21,819 nucleotides of DNA from Gemmatimonadaceae bacterium (GTDB lineage Bacteria > Latescibacterota > UBA2968 > UBA8231). Shown piece by piece: positions 8,309 through 15,841 of this stretch. Each line of letters opens with the position of its first letter. The stretch's first letter is position 1. Below the pieces are notes generated by a model. It was not told where the DNA came from and ran no database searches. It saw only the letters and a list, made by a program, of their open reading frames with translations. The stretch is from NCBI GenBank assembly GCA_002726335.1, contig PBSR01000249.1, positions 1 to 21,819 on the forward strand, written 5' to 3'. The translations under genes were made by a program, and so were the position numbers.

Positions 8309-8713
8309 CTAGGGCTCGACCAGCGTCAAGTCCGCGAACCACTTGCGATAGAAGCCGCGGTCGCGCGTAAGGAGACAATCAGCCTGTGCCATCGCGTGGG
8401 CGGCGATGAGGAAGTCGGGAATCATACGCGACCTCTGCCCGCCGGCAGTCCGGTAGGCCTGCCAGATCTCTCCGGCAAGGAAGGAGGCCTCGCGGCTGCA
8501 TGGCACGAACTCGGCGCCGAGCGTCTCGAACATCGCACTCTCGAGCCGAGTGCGGTCCTGGAAAAGTGGACGCAACTCCGCCAGAACGATGTCACAGACG
8601 ACGATACGGCCCATCCGCCGTGCAGCCCTCAGAGCTTCCTGTGAGTCTCTCAGATACTCCGGGGACGCTGAGAAGATATCCAGCAGGACGGAGGTATCGA
8701 CCGCTGTCGTCAC
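8309..8713 (-). CDS. vapC: PIN-domain ribonuclease toxin, VapC family
   Basis: A 134-residue PIN-domain protein. The four acidic residues expected at a VapC Mg2+ site are visible: Asp6 (AVDTSVLLD), Glu46 (LAELRP), Asp100 (IPDFLIAAHA) and Asp118 (LLTRDRGF). VapC toxins cleave RNA, often initiator or other tRNAs, and are neutralised by VapB. The start is GTG (8711-8713) overlapping the vapB stop as GTGA, the usual antitoxin-first coupling. Unusually, the sulfatase gene follows only 11 bases later on the same strand. Family assignment is firm; the RNA target is unknown. Confidence 0.92.
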   Translation of the reverse strand: MTTAVDTSVLLDIFSASPEYLRDSQEALRAARRMGRIVVCDIVLAELRPLFQDRTRLESAMFETLGAEFVPCSREASFLAGEIWQAYRTAGGQRSRMIPDFLIAAHAMAQADCLLTRDRGFYRKWFADLTLVEP

Positions 8714-8934
8714 ACTCCCGGACCCCTGGTCCGATCGAGATAATCATCGACGTCCAGGGGAGCGTCGACGATCCCGGTCACGGAAAGGATGGGGTCTTCC
8801 GGCTCGATCTTGGCCCCGACGAGCCGGCCCTTCTCAGTCGTGAACTCCAGCTCCATCCCCACGCGAATGCCGAGTTGATCCCGCAGCGGCTTCGGGATGG
8901 TGATCTGGCCCTTCTCAGATACCTTCGTACGCAT
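8710..8934 (-). CDS. vapB: AbrB/MazE/SpoVT-type antitoxin, VapB family
   Basis: A 74-residue protein whose N-terminal half is a swapped-hairpin AbrB domain (KVSEKGQITIPKPLRDQLGI), the DNA-binding part of this antitoxin class. The acidic C-terminal half (residues about 45-70) would bind and inhibit VapC. The ATG at 8932-8934 is chosen because AAGGAGG (8941-8947) sits 6 bases upstream; the GTG one codon earlier is too close. The gene ends inside the first codons of vapC. Autoregulation is likely through the palindrome just upstream (8971-8984). Confidence 0.92.
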   Translation of the reverse strand: MRTKVSEKGQITIPKPLRDQLGIRVGMELEFTTEKGRLVGAKIEPEDPILSVTGIVDAPLDVDDYLDRTRGPGV

Positions 8935-8950
8935 CACCGGCCTCCTTGTT

Positions 8951-8997
8951 GTAGATTTCCATATTTAAATGTAGGAATTCCTACCCGCAATTCCTAC
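8951..8997 (-). promoter_or_regulatory. vapBC promoter/operator with a perfect palindrome
   Basis: GTAGGAATTCCTAC (8971-8984) is a perfect 14-bp palindrome. Its right half, AATTCCTAC (8976-8984), is repeated exactly at 8989-8997, 13 bases away, and GTAGATTTCC (8951-8960) is a looser third half-site. On the minus strand TTGCGG (8985-8990) and TTAAAT (8963-8968) could be -35 and -10 boxes 16 bases apart, with the palindrome filling the spacer. This AT-rich patch stands out from the GC-rich surroundings. It is what an AbrB-type antitoxin autoregulatory site should look like; binding is inferred. Confidence 0.65.
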
Positions 8998-9024
8998 CTC
9001 GCCCTGATCCTGCCGCTCCGCTCT

Positions 9025-10173
9025 TCAGCGCTCAAGGATCTCCCACATCTTCTCCAAGTAGAACCGGTAGTTGGCCAGCGGCGTGCCGTTGGGGATGCGA
9101 TGATCGAGTCCCAGCACACAACCGCCGGACGCGATCATCGGTGGCACCTTGCGTTCCAGTTCGGTCGTGATCTGTTCTGTGCTGCCGCGAATGACGTGCT
9201 TGTCGAGCCCGCCATAGAACGCGAGACGGTCGCCGTACGTCTCACGAACCGCGACGATGTCCATGCCCGCCGCCGGCTCCATGGGGTGCATACAGTTGAC
9301 ACCGGCCTCGAGAAACGCCGGGATCACGGGCATCATGTCGCCGTCGCTGTCCTGATCGAAAAGACGCGCACCGCATTCCTGGGCCACCTCCCACACCCGA
9401 CGGTAGTACGGGGCGATGAACTCGGCGATCTGGGCCGGTCCGGCCAGGGGACCCGACTTGCCCGCCATGTCCTCGTGCACACTCAGCAGATCCACCGTGA
9501 CGCCCGCGGCCGCCACCTGCTCCAGGATCCGCACGGCCGTGTCCCCCATCGTCTGCAGCATGTCGTGCAACATCTCGGGTTGAGCGTAGTAGGAAACACA
9601 GATCTCCTCTTCGCCCATCAGCTGCCGCGGCTCATCGAACCCACCCGGCATGCCGACGCAGACCACACGTCCCGCCTCGGCGTGCGCCCGAGCCGCCTCC
9701 ACCCAGCCTGCCGACAGCCTGGCATCGTCGTATTCGTACCACGACTTGATGGTGAGCCAGTCATCCATGGTCGCCACCGGGTGGGACAGCGGCAGCGGCA
9801 GGGTCGCCAGACCTTTCGGCATCTTCATCGTGCGCCCGAGCCTGTCCCGTGTGACGATGAACTCATCCGTCTCCTCGAGAGTCACCGGCTCGTGGCCGCC
9901 GAGAAGCCCCGTGTTCAGCGACAGCCGCGCCCGCTCCTCGCAGCGGTAGCGAAAGGCGCTGAAGTCGAGCTCCGCCGCTGTCGCGCCCTGTTCCTCCCAC
10001 TCTTCCTTCAATCCGACGATGGGCCCGAAGATCTCAGTAAACAGCGGCCGGTCGTTCGTCCGGAAGGTCATGTGATCGAGAAACTCTTCACGCCCCACGC
10101 TGGGTTGTCGCTCGATGGCCAGATCGGCGTGGGTGGCCCATTTGAGTTTCCGCCGCGTCGTGCCCGTCGTCAT
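9025..10173 (-). CDS. Uroporphyrinogen decarboxylase (URO-D) family protein
   Basis: A 382-residue protein counted from ATG at 10171-10173. It fits the URO-D superfamily, a TIM-barrel group that includes HemE and corrinoid/thiol methyltransferases (MtaA, CmuA type). Supporting segments are DLLSVHEDMAGKSGPL, CMHPMEPAAGMDI, LAFYGGLDKHVI and a C-terminal GLDHRIPNGTPLANY. The classic HemE N-terminal Arg-rich motif is not evident, so heme synthesis is unlikely; a methyl-transfer role is possible but unproven, and no corrinoid protein is adjacent. The start overlaps the GH125 stop as ATGA, so the two are coupled. The frame continues upstream to 10248, but that overlaps GH125. Confidence 0.87.
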   Translation of the reverse strand: MTTGTTRRKLKWATHADLAIERQPSVGREEFLDHMTFRTNDRPLFTEIFGPIVGLKEEWEEQGATAAELDFSAFRYRCEERARLSLNTGLLGGHEPVTLEETDEFIVTRDRLGRTMKMPKGLATLPLPLSHPVATMDDWLTIKSWYEYDDARLSAGWVEAARAHAEAGRVVCVGMPGGFDEPRQLMGEEEICVSYYAQPEMLHDMLQTMGDTAVRILEQVAAAGVTVDLLSVHEDMAGKSGPLAGPAQIAEFIAPYYRRVWEVAQECGARLFDQDSDGDMMPVIPAFLEAGVNCMHPMEPAAGMDIVAVRETYGDRLAFYGGLDKHVIRGSTEQITTELERKVPPMIASGGCVLGLDHRIPNGTPLANYRFYLEKMWEILER

Positions 10174-11459
10174 GTCGGAAGCTTTCCCTTCGTGTGCAGC
10201 CAGTGCAGGACGAACTCGGCAAAGAGCGAGTTCGACCACGCGAACCATGCCCTCGTGAACGTGGCCGGATCGCCCGGATGAAATCCCTCGTGCATGTACC
10301 CCGTGCCCCCGTCCGTCGCCTCCAGCATATCGATCAGTCCATCCATCTCGTCCGTGCTGGTGGCCGTCAGTCCCTGCATGGACAGGCTGATGTGCCAGAC
10401 GTAGCCGTCGGGTGTGTGGGGGCTGCCTATGCCTCGTGCCTGCGTGCCTTCATAGTAGTAGGGATTGTGGTCGCTCAGAATCAACCGCCGGGTGTTGCCG
10501 TAGATCTCGTCGTCCGCCGCACGGGCCCCCAGGTAGGGCAGCGACAGCAGGGACGGCACGTTGGCGTCGTCCATGAAGTGATGATTGCCATGGCCGTCGA
10601 CTTCGTAGGCGTAGACAGGTCCCCCGATCCCCTCGTCATCGATCACGGCGTGTGCCCGCAGTCCGGCATCGATCTCGCCAACCAGGCCCTCGGCCTGGCT
10701 GCTCATCTGCTCGTCTGCCCAGACGGTGCGCGCAATCTCACCGAGATGTCTGAGGGCGACGACGGCGAACAGGTTGGCGGGTACCAGGTAACCGAAGCGG
10801 CAGGCGTCGTCGCTGGGGCGAAAGCCCGACCACGTCATTCCCGTGGGCGCCACCGGCGCGCCCAGACCCTCGTGGGTCAGCGTGTCACTCGGTGGACAGT
10901 CCCGTCGCTGGAAGCGGTACGGCGAGCGCGCCACGTGATCCTGCTCCACCGTCCACAGCTCGAGGATGACCCGCGCCGCCCGGCGGAATTCGTCATCGAA
11001 CACGGAGGTATCCCCCGTCGCCTGCCAGTACCTGTGAGCAAGCCACAGAGGGTAGCAGAGCGAGTCGATCTCGTACTTGCGCTCCCAGACCCAGTCGTTC
11101 TGATCGGTTTCGTCCGGCGCCCAGCAGGCACCGTCCGCCGTACGGTTGAAGGCGTTGGCATAAGGGTCGATGAGGATATAGCCGATCTGCTTGCGGATCA
11201 GACCCGAAATGATCCGGCGTACATCTGCGTCCTGTCCGGCCAGCGACAGGTAGGGTGACACCTGGGCACTGGAGTCGCGCAGCCACATGGCGGGGATGTC
11301 CCCGGTGAACACGTACGTCGACCCGTCGTCGTGCAGTTCTGTCGTCGTGTCCAGCGTGTTGGGGAAACAGTTGCGGAACAAGGTCGCGAGCCTCGGACGA
11401 TCGGCCAGCGCTTCGTCGACGCGGGCCATCGTCTCGGTGACGGATTCGGGACGTTGCAC
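10170..11459 (-). CDS. GH125 family glycoside hydrolase (exo-alpha-1,6-mannosidase type)
   Basis: A 429-residue protein matching GH125 (formerly DUF1237), metal-independent inverting exo-alpha-1,6-mannosidases. Signature segments are FTGDIPAMWLRDSSAQ (51-66), GFRPSDDACRFGYLVPAN (212-229) and HEGFHPGD (390-397). Asp217 or Asp218 would be the general acid and Glu391 the general base, close to the positions I recall for the characterised Clostridium enzyme. No signal peptide is visible, so it should act in the cytoplasm on imported mannosides. The start is GTG at 11459, 9 bases after the aldo/keto reductase stop; ATG at 11429 is an alternative. It sits between the aldo/keto reductase gene and the URO-D gene. 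Confidence 0.92.
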   Translation of the reverse strand: MQRPESVTETMARVDEALADRPRLATLFRNCFPNTLDTTTELHDDGSTYVFTGDIPAMWLRDSSAQVSPYLSLAGQDADVRRIISGLIRKQIGYILIDPYANAFNRTADGACWAPDETDQNDWVWERKYEIDSLCYPLWLAHRYWQATGDTSVFDDEFRRAARVILELWTVEQDHVARSPYRFQRRDCPPSDTLTHEGLGAPVAPTGMTWSGFRPSDDACRFGYLVPANLFAVVALRHLGEIARTVWADEQMSSQAEGLVGEIDAGLRAHAVIDDEGIGGPVYAYEVDGHGNHHFMDDANVPSLLSLPYLGARAADDEIYGNTRRLILSDHNPYYYEGTQARGIGSPHTPDGYVWHISLSMQGLTATSTDEMDGLIDMLEATDGGTGYMHEGFHPGDPATFTRAWFAWSNSLFAEFVLHWLHTKGKLPT

Positions 11460-11468
11460 CGGCCCGAC

Positions 11469-12386
11469 TCAGACCTGCAGGCGCTGCTGTTCGGCCTCGG
11501 ACAGCTCGTCATCACCAGCGGCGGCGTTGGTCGTAGCCTGCTCCACCGACTTGGCACCGGGGATGGCCACCGGCAGCGTCGGATGGGAGATGACGTACTG
11601 CAGCGACGTGCGCACCATGTCATCGGGTTCGATCAATCCACGCAACTTGTCCACGGTGCCCATCCGCGCCTCGAAGATGGCGCGATCGGCGCCGCCCTCG
11701 TTGTAGCTGCTGCGCACATCGTCATCGAAGGAGCTGGCCGTGGTATAGCGTCCGGACAGCAGGCCGCGAGCCAGCGGACCGCGCACCATCACGGCGATCT
11801 TCTGCGCCTGACAGTAGGGCAGAAACTCCGACTCCGGCTCCCGGGCAACGAGCGAATAGTCGACTTGAACCACCTTGCAGCCACCGGCGTGATTGAAGCG
11901 CCGCAGAACATCGAGGCTGTTGGTGGAGATGCCGTAGCAGCGCAGGCGACCTTCCTGCTGCAGCATCTGGAAACCTTCGAGGTAGACATCCGGATCTTCG
12001 ATGTCACCCTCGTGGCACAGCAATACATCGTGGTAGTTGGTCTGCAGGCGGTGCAGCGAGGCGTGGGCGCACAGGCGGATCATGTCCACCGTCGTCTTCG
12101 GCACGCCCTGTCCGGTGCGTTTGCCCCAGTTGCCGATCTTGCTGACCACGTAGACGTTGTGGCGGATGCCGGCCAGGGCGACGCCGAGCCGCTCCTCGGA
12201 CAATCCATTGGGGACGCCGTAGGACTCGGCCGTATCGAACAGGTTCATACCCTCGTCGTAGGCGGCGCGTACGGTGGCCCACGACGTGGCGTCATCTACC
12301 TCCCCCCACTGGTTGCCGATGTTCCAGGTGCCCAGCCCGATGGCTGATACTTTCCAGCCGGTACGGCCGAAGTCACGGTAGAGCAT
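11469..12386 (-). CDS. Aldo/keto reductase
   Basis: A 305-residue TIM-barrel NADPH-dependent reductase. The catalytic tetrad is complete: Asp51 and Tyr56 (LFDTAESYG), Lys83 (VVSKIG) and His125 (LLCHEGD). The C-terminal region has VAIPGAKSVEQ, matching the cofactor-binding end of the family. The sequence resembles sugar/aldehyde reductases of the YajO/IolS-like group; the substrate is not known. AGGGG (12395-12399) lies 8 bases before ATG. It is the first gene of the minus-strand set with GH125 and URO-D, and is divergent from the MFS gene at 12414 with under 30 bases between the starts, so both promoters must extend into the neighbouring coding sequence. Confidence 0.93.
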   Translation of the reverse strand: MLYRDFGRTGWKVSAIGLGTWNIGNQWGEVDDATSWATVRAAYDEGMNLFDTAESYGVPNGLSEERLGVALAGIRHNVYVVSKIGNWGKRTGQGVPKTTVDMIRLCAHASLHRLQTNYHDVLLCHEGDIEDPDVYLEGFQMLQQEGRLRCYGISTNSLDVLRRFNHAGGCKVVQVDYSLVAREPESEFLPYCQAQKIAVMVRGPLARGLLSGRYTTASSFDDDVRSSYNEGGADRAIFEARMGTVDKLRGLIEPDDMVRTSLQYVISHPTLPVAIPGAKSVEQATTNAAAGDDELSEAEQQRLQV

Positions 12387-12413
12387 TTCACTGACCCCTA
12401 TCTTCTGGTGGCG

Positions 12414-13760
12414 ATGGAATCGGAAACAGAAACACCGTCAGGCCTGCGTCGGCTGTCCTTCGACCGGCCGGCGTGGCCCTTCAACCCGCAGCGTGTGCCC
12501 TTCTTCTATGGTTGGGTCATCGTGCTGGCGGCCACCTTCGGCGTGCTCTGCAGCGCTCCCGGTCAGACCATCGGCGTGTCGGTGTTCACCGACAATCTCA
12601 TGGTGGCCACGGGGTTGTCGCGCGTGCAGATCAGCCTCACCTACCTCGTCGGCACCCTGGGTGGCGCCCTCTTCCTTCCGCGAGCGGGCAGAATATACGA
12701 CCGCCTCGGAGCCCGCACCATGACGGTGGTCACCGCCATCGCCTTCGGCAGCACCCTGCTCCTGCTCAGCCAGATTGACGTCGCCATTGCCGCGCTGCGT
12801 TACGTCCTGAGCGCCGATCTCTTCGCCCTGCCCGTGTCCTTTGCCGTGATGGGCCTGAGCTTCTTTGCCCTGCGGTTTCTCGGTCAGGGCGTGCTCACCA
12901 TCGCCGCCCGCAACATGATGGTCAAGTGGTTCGAAGCCCGCAGGGGATTCGCCAACGGGGTCATGGGCATCATGAGCAGTTTCGGCTTTTCCGGCGCCCC
13001 GGTACTGTTCGACGTCCTGATCGACGAATGGGGCTGGCAGGCCGCCTGGCAGATCCTCGGCATCACGATCATCGTCGGCCTGACCGTGGTGGCCGGCGTC
13101 TTCTTTCGTGACAGCCCCGAGGAGTGCGGCATGCAGGCCGACGGCGCCTGCACCCCCAACAGATCCGGGCAGCGCGCCACCGGTCGTGACCACACACCCG
13201 CTCAAGCTCGAGCCACACTCTCCTTCTGGCTCATCATGTTGCCCATGATGCTCTCCAGCATCTACGGCACGGCCATGCCCTTTCATGTAGTGTCCATCTT
13301 CGCCGAAGCCGGACTCGACCGGCAGCTGGCCATCGGCATCTTCCTCCCCGCCGCCGCCATCGCCGTGGTCGCCAACTTCGTCGGTGGCTGGCTTGCCGAC
13401 CGGTCCACGCTTCGCTGGCACCTGGTCCTGTACCTGGTGGGCATCATCCTCTCCAACATCGGTGTCCTGAACCTGCATCTGCCCTGGGGACGCTACGGTA
13501 TCATCGTCGGCAGCGGCCTCATGGGAGGCATGATGCGACTGCTGTCAACCCTCACCTGGCCACGGTATTTCGGCCGACGACACCTGGGCGCCGTCAGCGG
13601 CTTCGCCATGTCCCTCGGTGTATCGGCCAGCGCCGTCGGCCCCAGTCTCTTCGGTCTCTCTCTGCAGGCCTTCGACAGCTACCATCCCGCCTGCTGGGTG
13701 ACCATCTCTCTCTCCGCCATCCTCCTGATCCTGTCGCCCTGGGCCCGCGAACCTGATTAG
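12414..13760 (+). CDS. MFS transporter (monocarboxylate/OFA-like)
   Basis: About 448 residues with 12 hydrophobic helices and a central hydrophilic loop around residues 235-265. PFFYGWVIVLAATFGVL in the first helix and SRVQISLTYLVGTLGGALFLP are typical of the monocarboxylate/oxalate-formate-like MFS group. GRIYDRLGART (motif A) follows helix 2, and GGWLADRSTLRW occupies the matching place in the second half. It would carry a small organic anion, perhaps a sugar acid used by the downstream dehydratase; that link is inferred from position only. ATG at 12414 is used; a GTG two codons earlier is possible. No good ribosome binding site is seen for either. mnmA starts 9 bases after its stop. Confidence 0.9.
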   Translation: MESETETPSGLRRLSFDRPAWPFNPQRVPFFYGWVIVLAATFGVLCSAPGQTIGVSVFTDNLMVATGLSRVQISLTYLVGTLGGALFLPRAGRIYDRLGARTMTVVTAIAFGSTLLLLSQIDVAIAALRYVLSADLFALPVSFAVMGLSFFALRFLGQGVLTIAARNMMVKWFEARRGFANGVMGIMSSFGFSGAPVLFDVLIDEWGWQAAWQILGITIIVGLTVVAGVFFRDSPEECGMQADGACTPNRSGQRATGRDHTPAQARATLSFWLIMLPMMLSSIYGTAMPFHVVSIFAEAGLDRQLAIGIFLPAAAIAVVANFVGGWLADRSTLRWHLVLYLVGIILSNIGVLNLHLPWGRYGIIVGSGLMGGMMRLLSTLTWPRYFGRRHLGAVSGFAMSLGVSASAVGPSLFGLSLQAFDSYHPACWVTISLSAILLILSPWAREPD

Positions 13761-13769
13761 CTTATTCCC

Positions 13770-14831
13770 ATGACCGATGTGAAGACCGCCGTCCTTCTAT
13801 CCGGGGGTGTCGACAGCTCCGTGGCTCTCCGTCTGCTGCAGGAAGAGGGCGCCGACCTGACCGCCTATTACCTGAAAGTCTGGCTCGAGGATGAAGTTCA
13901 GACCTTCGCCGGTGACTGTCCGTGGGAGGAGGACATGCGCTTCGTGCGCGCCACCTGCGAAGCCGCGGGCGTGCCCTTACAGATCGTCTCGCTGCAGACG
14001 GAGTACTACGAGCGGATCGTCGTTCACGTCCTGGCCGAACTGCGCGCCGGACGCACGCCGAGCCCCGACGTCTTCTGCAATCGGCGCATCAAGTTCGGCG
14101 CGTTCCTGGAACGCGTCGGCGATCAGGCGGACATCGTCGCCTCCGGTCACTATGCCCGCGTCGAAACGACTGCGAGCGGCGCCCGCCTGTTGCGCGCCGC
14201 GGACCCGGTGAAGGACCAGACCTACTTCCTGTCGCAGATGACGCAGGAGCAACTGCAACGCGCCCGGTTCCCCGTCGGACACCTGCCCAAAGCTGAAGTC
14301 CGACGCCTGGCGCAGCGGTATGAATTGCCGTCGCGCGATCGCAAGGACAGTCAGGGTATCTGCTTTCTCGGCAAGATCGACTATCGCCAGTTCGTCGAGT
14401 TCCACCTGGGTCAGCGCGAAGGTGCCATCATCGATGCCGACACGGGACAGCGGCTGGGTTCACATCAGGGCTACTGGTTCCACACCATAGGGCAGCGTTT
14501 CGGCCTGGGGTTGAGCGGCGGGCCCTGGTTCGTCGTCGGCAAAGACGTGGCGGACAACGCGCTGCACGTGGCCCACGGTGATCGACGGCAGGCCCGGAGT
14601 CGCACGGTGTTCGAGGCCGATGGCGCCAACTGGATCGGCGGCCCGCCGCGGATCGACAGGCTGCAGACCAAACTGCGCCACGGACCGCAGTCGATCGACT
14701 GTACCCTCTCTCCGATCGACGACGACGCCTGGTGCGTCGAGCTGGACGAAGCCGATGGCGGCATCGCGCCCGGGCAGCACGCCGTGTTCTACGACGGCCA
14801 GGTCTGTCTCGGAGGGGCGGTGATCCGCTGA
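13770..14831 (+). CDS. mnmA: tRNA-specific 2-thiouridylase MnmA
   Basis: A 353-residue ATP-pyrophosphatase that thiolates U34 of Lys, Glu and Gln tRNAs, taking sulfur from a persulfide relay. The PP-loop is LLSGGVDSS (9-17). The two catalytic cysteines are Cys103 (DVFCNRRIKF) and Cys198 (GICFLGK). HYARVE and KDQTYFLSQ are further family motifs, and FHTIGQRFGLGL (237-248) is the conserved segment that begins the central domain. Length is normal and no key residue is missing, so it should work. It is a housekeeping gene set among catabolic genes, 9 bases after the MFS stop and 7 before the LLM gene. A diverged copy of codons 237-271 lies at 18318-18422. Confidence 0.96.
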   Translation: MTDVKTAVLLSGGVDSSVALRLLQEEGADLTAYYLKVWLEDEVQTFAGDCPWEEDMRFVRATCEAAGVPLQIVSLQTEYYERIVVHVLAELRAGRTPSPDVFCNRRIKFGAFLERVGDQADIVASGHYARVETTASGARLLRAADPVKDQTYFLSQMTQEQLQRARFPVGHLPKAEVRRLAQRYELPSRDRKDSQGICFLGKIDYRQFVEFHLGQREGAIIDADTGQRLGSHQGYWFHTIGQRFGLGLSGGPWFVVGKDVADNALHVAHGDRRQARSRTVFEADGANWIGGPPRIDRLQTKLRHGPQSIDCTLSPIDDDAWCVELDEADGGIAPGQHAVFYDGQVCLGGAVIR

Positions 14832-14838
14832 TAAACGA

Positions 14839-15822
14839 ATGAACATTGAATTCGCCTTTGGCGTGCCGATCTTCGCCAATCCGGGTCTGGGGATCACACC
14901 CGGTTGCGCCGAGCTGGAAACGGCTAGCGCCATGGACGTTGCCCGCAAAGCCGAAGAACTGGGCTACGATGCGGTGTGGGTGCCCGACCATCTGATGCTG
15001 GGAAAGGACGACGCCATTCTGGAGGGCTGGAGCGTGATGGCGGCGCTGGCCGGTTCGACCCGTCGGGTGCGGCTGGGCCTGTTGCACCAGTCCAACCCCT
15101 TTCGCCATCCGGCCCTGGTGGCCAAGATGGTAGCGACGCTGGATCAGATTTCCGACGGGCGCCTGATCTACTATCCCGACATGGGGAACCAGACCCGCGA
15201 GCACCTGGCCTACGGCCTGCCGTGGAGCGACGATCGGGCCGAGCGCATCGCCCAAATGGTCGAGGGGCTGGAACTGTCCCTGGAGCTGTGGAGTGCAACA
15301 GAACCCGTCACCTTCGAAGGGCGCTACTATCACACGAGCGCGGCGGTATGCCGACCCCGTCCCGTACAACAGCCGCATCCTCCGATCTGGATGGGGGAAG
15401 TTCATCCGGACACGCTGGCCGCCTGCGCCCGCTACGGCCAGGGCTGGCACACGACTCCCGTCTCTTTGCCTGTGCTGGAGCAACGACTCCAGGCGCTGGG
15501 TGCGGCCTGCGAAACGGCGGGGCGTTCGGTCGACGATCTGCAAAAAGCGATGGCTACCCAGATCCTGGTGGCTCCGGATCGCGCGACTGTGCGCCGTCGT
15601 TACCAGGAGATCTTTAGCCTGACCGCCACCGACGATATACCCGACTCGCTCAACCCGGCCTGGCTCATCGGTACGCCCGACGAGGTCGAAGGAAAGATCC
15701 GGGACTATGCCGAGGCGGGCATAGGGCACTTTCTGCTGTGGTTCATGGACGCGCCCCGGGAGGATGGACTGCAACTTTTCGCCGAGGAAGTTGCGCCCCG
15801 ATTTCGCGAGTGTTCCACGTGA
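14839..15822 (+). CDS. LLM class (luciferase-like) flavin-dependent oxidoreductase
   Basis: A 327-residue TIM-barrel protein of the bacterial luciferase-like family. Recognisable segments are ARKAEELGYDAVWVPDHL near residue 45, STRRVRLGLLHQSNPFRHP, VATLDQISDGRL, and TFEGRYYHTSAAVCRPRPVQQPHPPIWMG split around residues 155-185. The C-terminal LIGTPDEVEGKIRDYAEAGI is the usual end of the barrel. These enzymes use FMN or F420 for monooxygenation or hydride transfer; I cannot say which cofactor or substrate applies. The start lies 7 bases after mnmA with no strong ribosome binding site, so translation may be coupled. Confidence 0.92.
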   Translation: MNIEFAFGVPIFANPGLGITPGCAELETASAMDVARKAEELGYDAVWVPDHLMLGKDDAILEGWSVMAALAGSTRRVRLGLLHQSNPFRHPALVAKMVATLDQISDGRLIYYPDMGNQTREHLAYGLPWSDDRAERIAQMVEGLELSLELWSATEPVTFEGRYYHTSAAVCRPRPVQQPHPPIWMGEVHPDTLAACARYGQGWHTTPVSLPVLEQRLQALGAACETAGRSVDDLQKAMATQILVAPDRATVRRRYQEIFSLTATDDIPDSLNPAWLIGTPDEVEGKIRDYAEAGIGHFLLWFMDAPREDGLQLFAEEVAPRFRECST

Positions 15823-15841
15823 CAGAGGAGAACGATAGTAC

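Noticed and set aside
8500..10281. 593-codon plus-strand open frame
   Set aside because: It lies opposite vapB, vapC and the URO-D gene, which have clear family motifs. Its product is Arg/His/Pro-rich with no recognisable domain; it is an antisense shadow typical of GC-rich DNA.
12438..13478. 346-codon minus-strand open frame rich in Gly, Asp, His and Glu
   Set aside because: It is antisense to an MFS transporter with 12 helices; the odd composition is the complement of hydrophobic codons.
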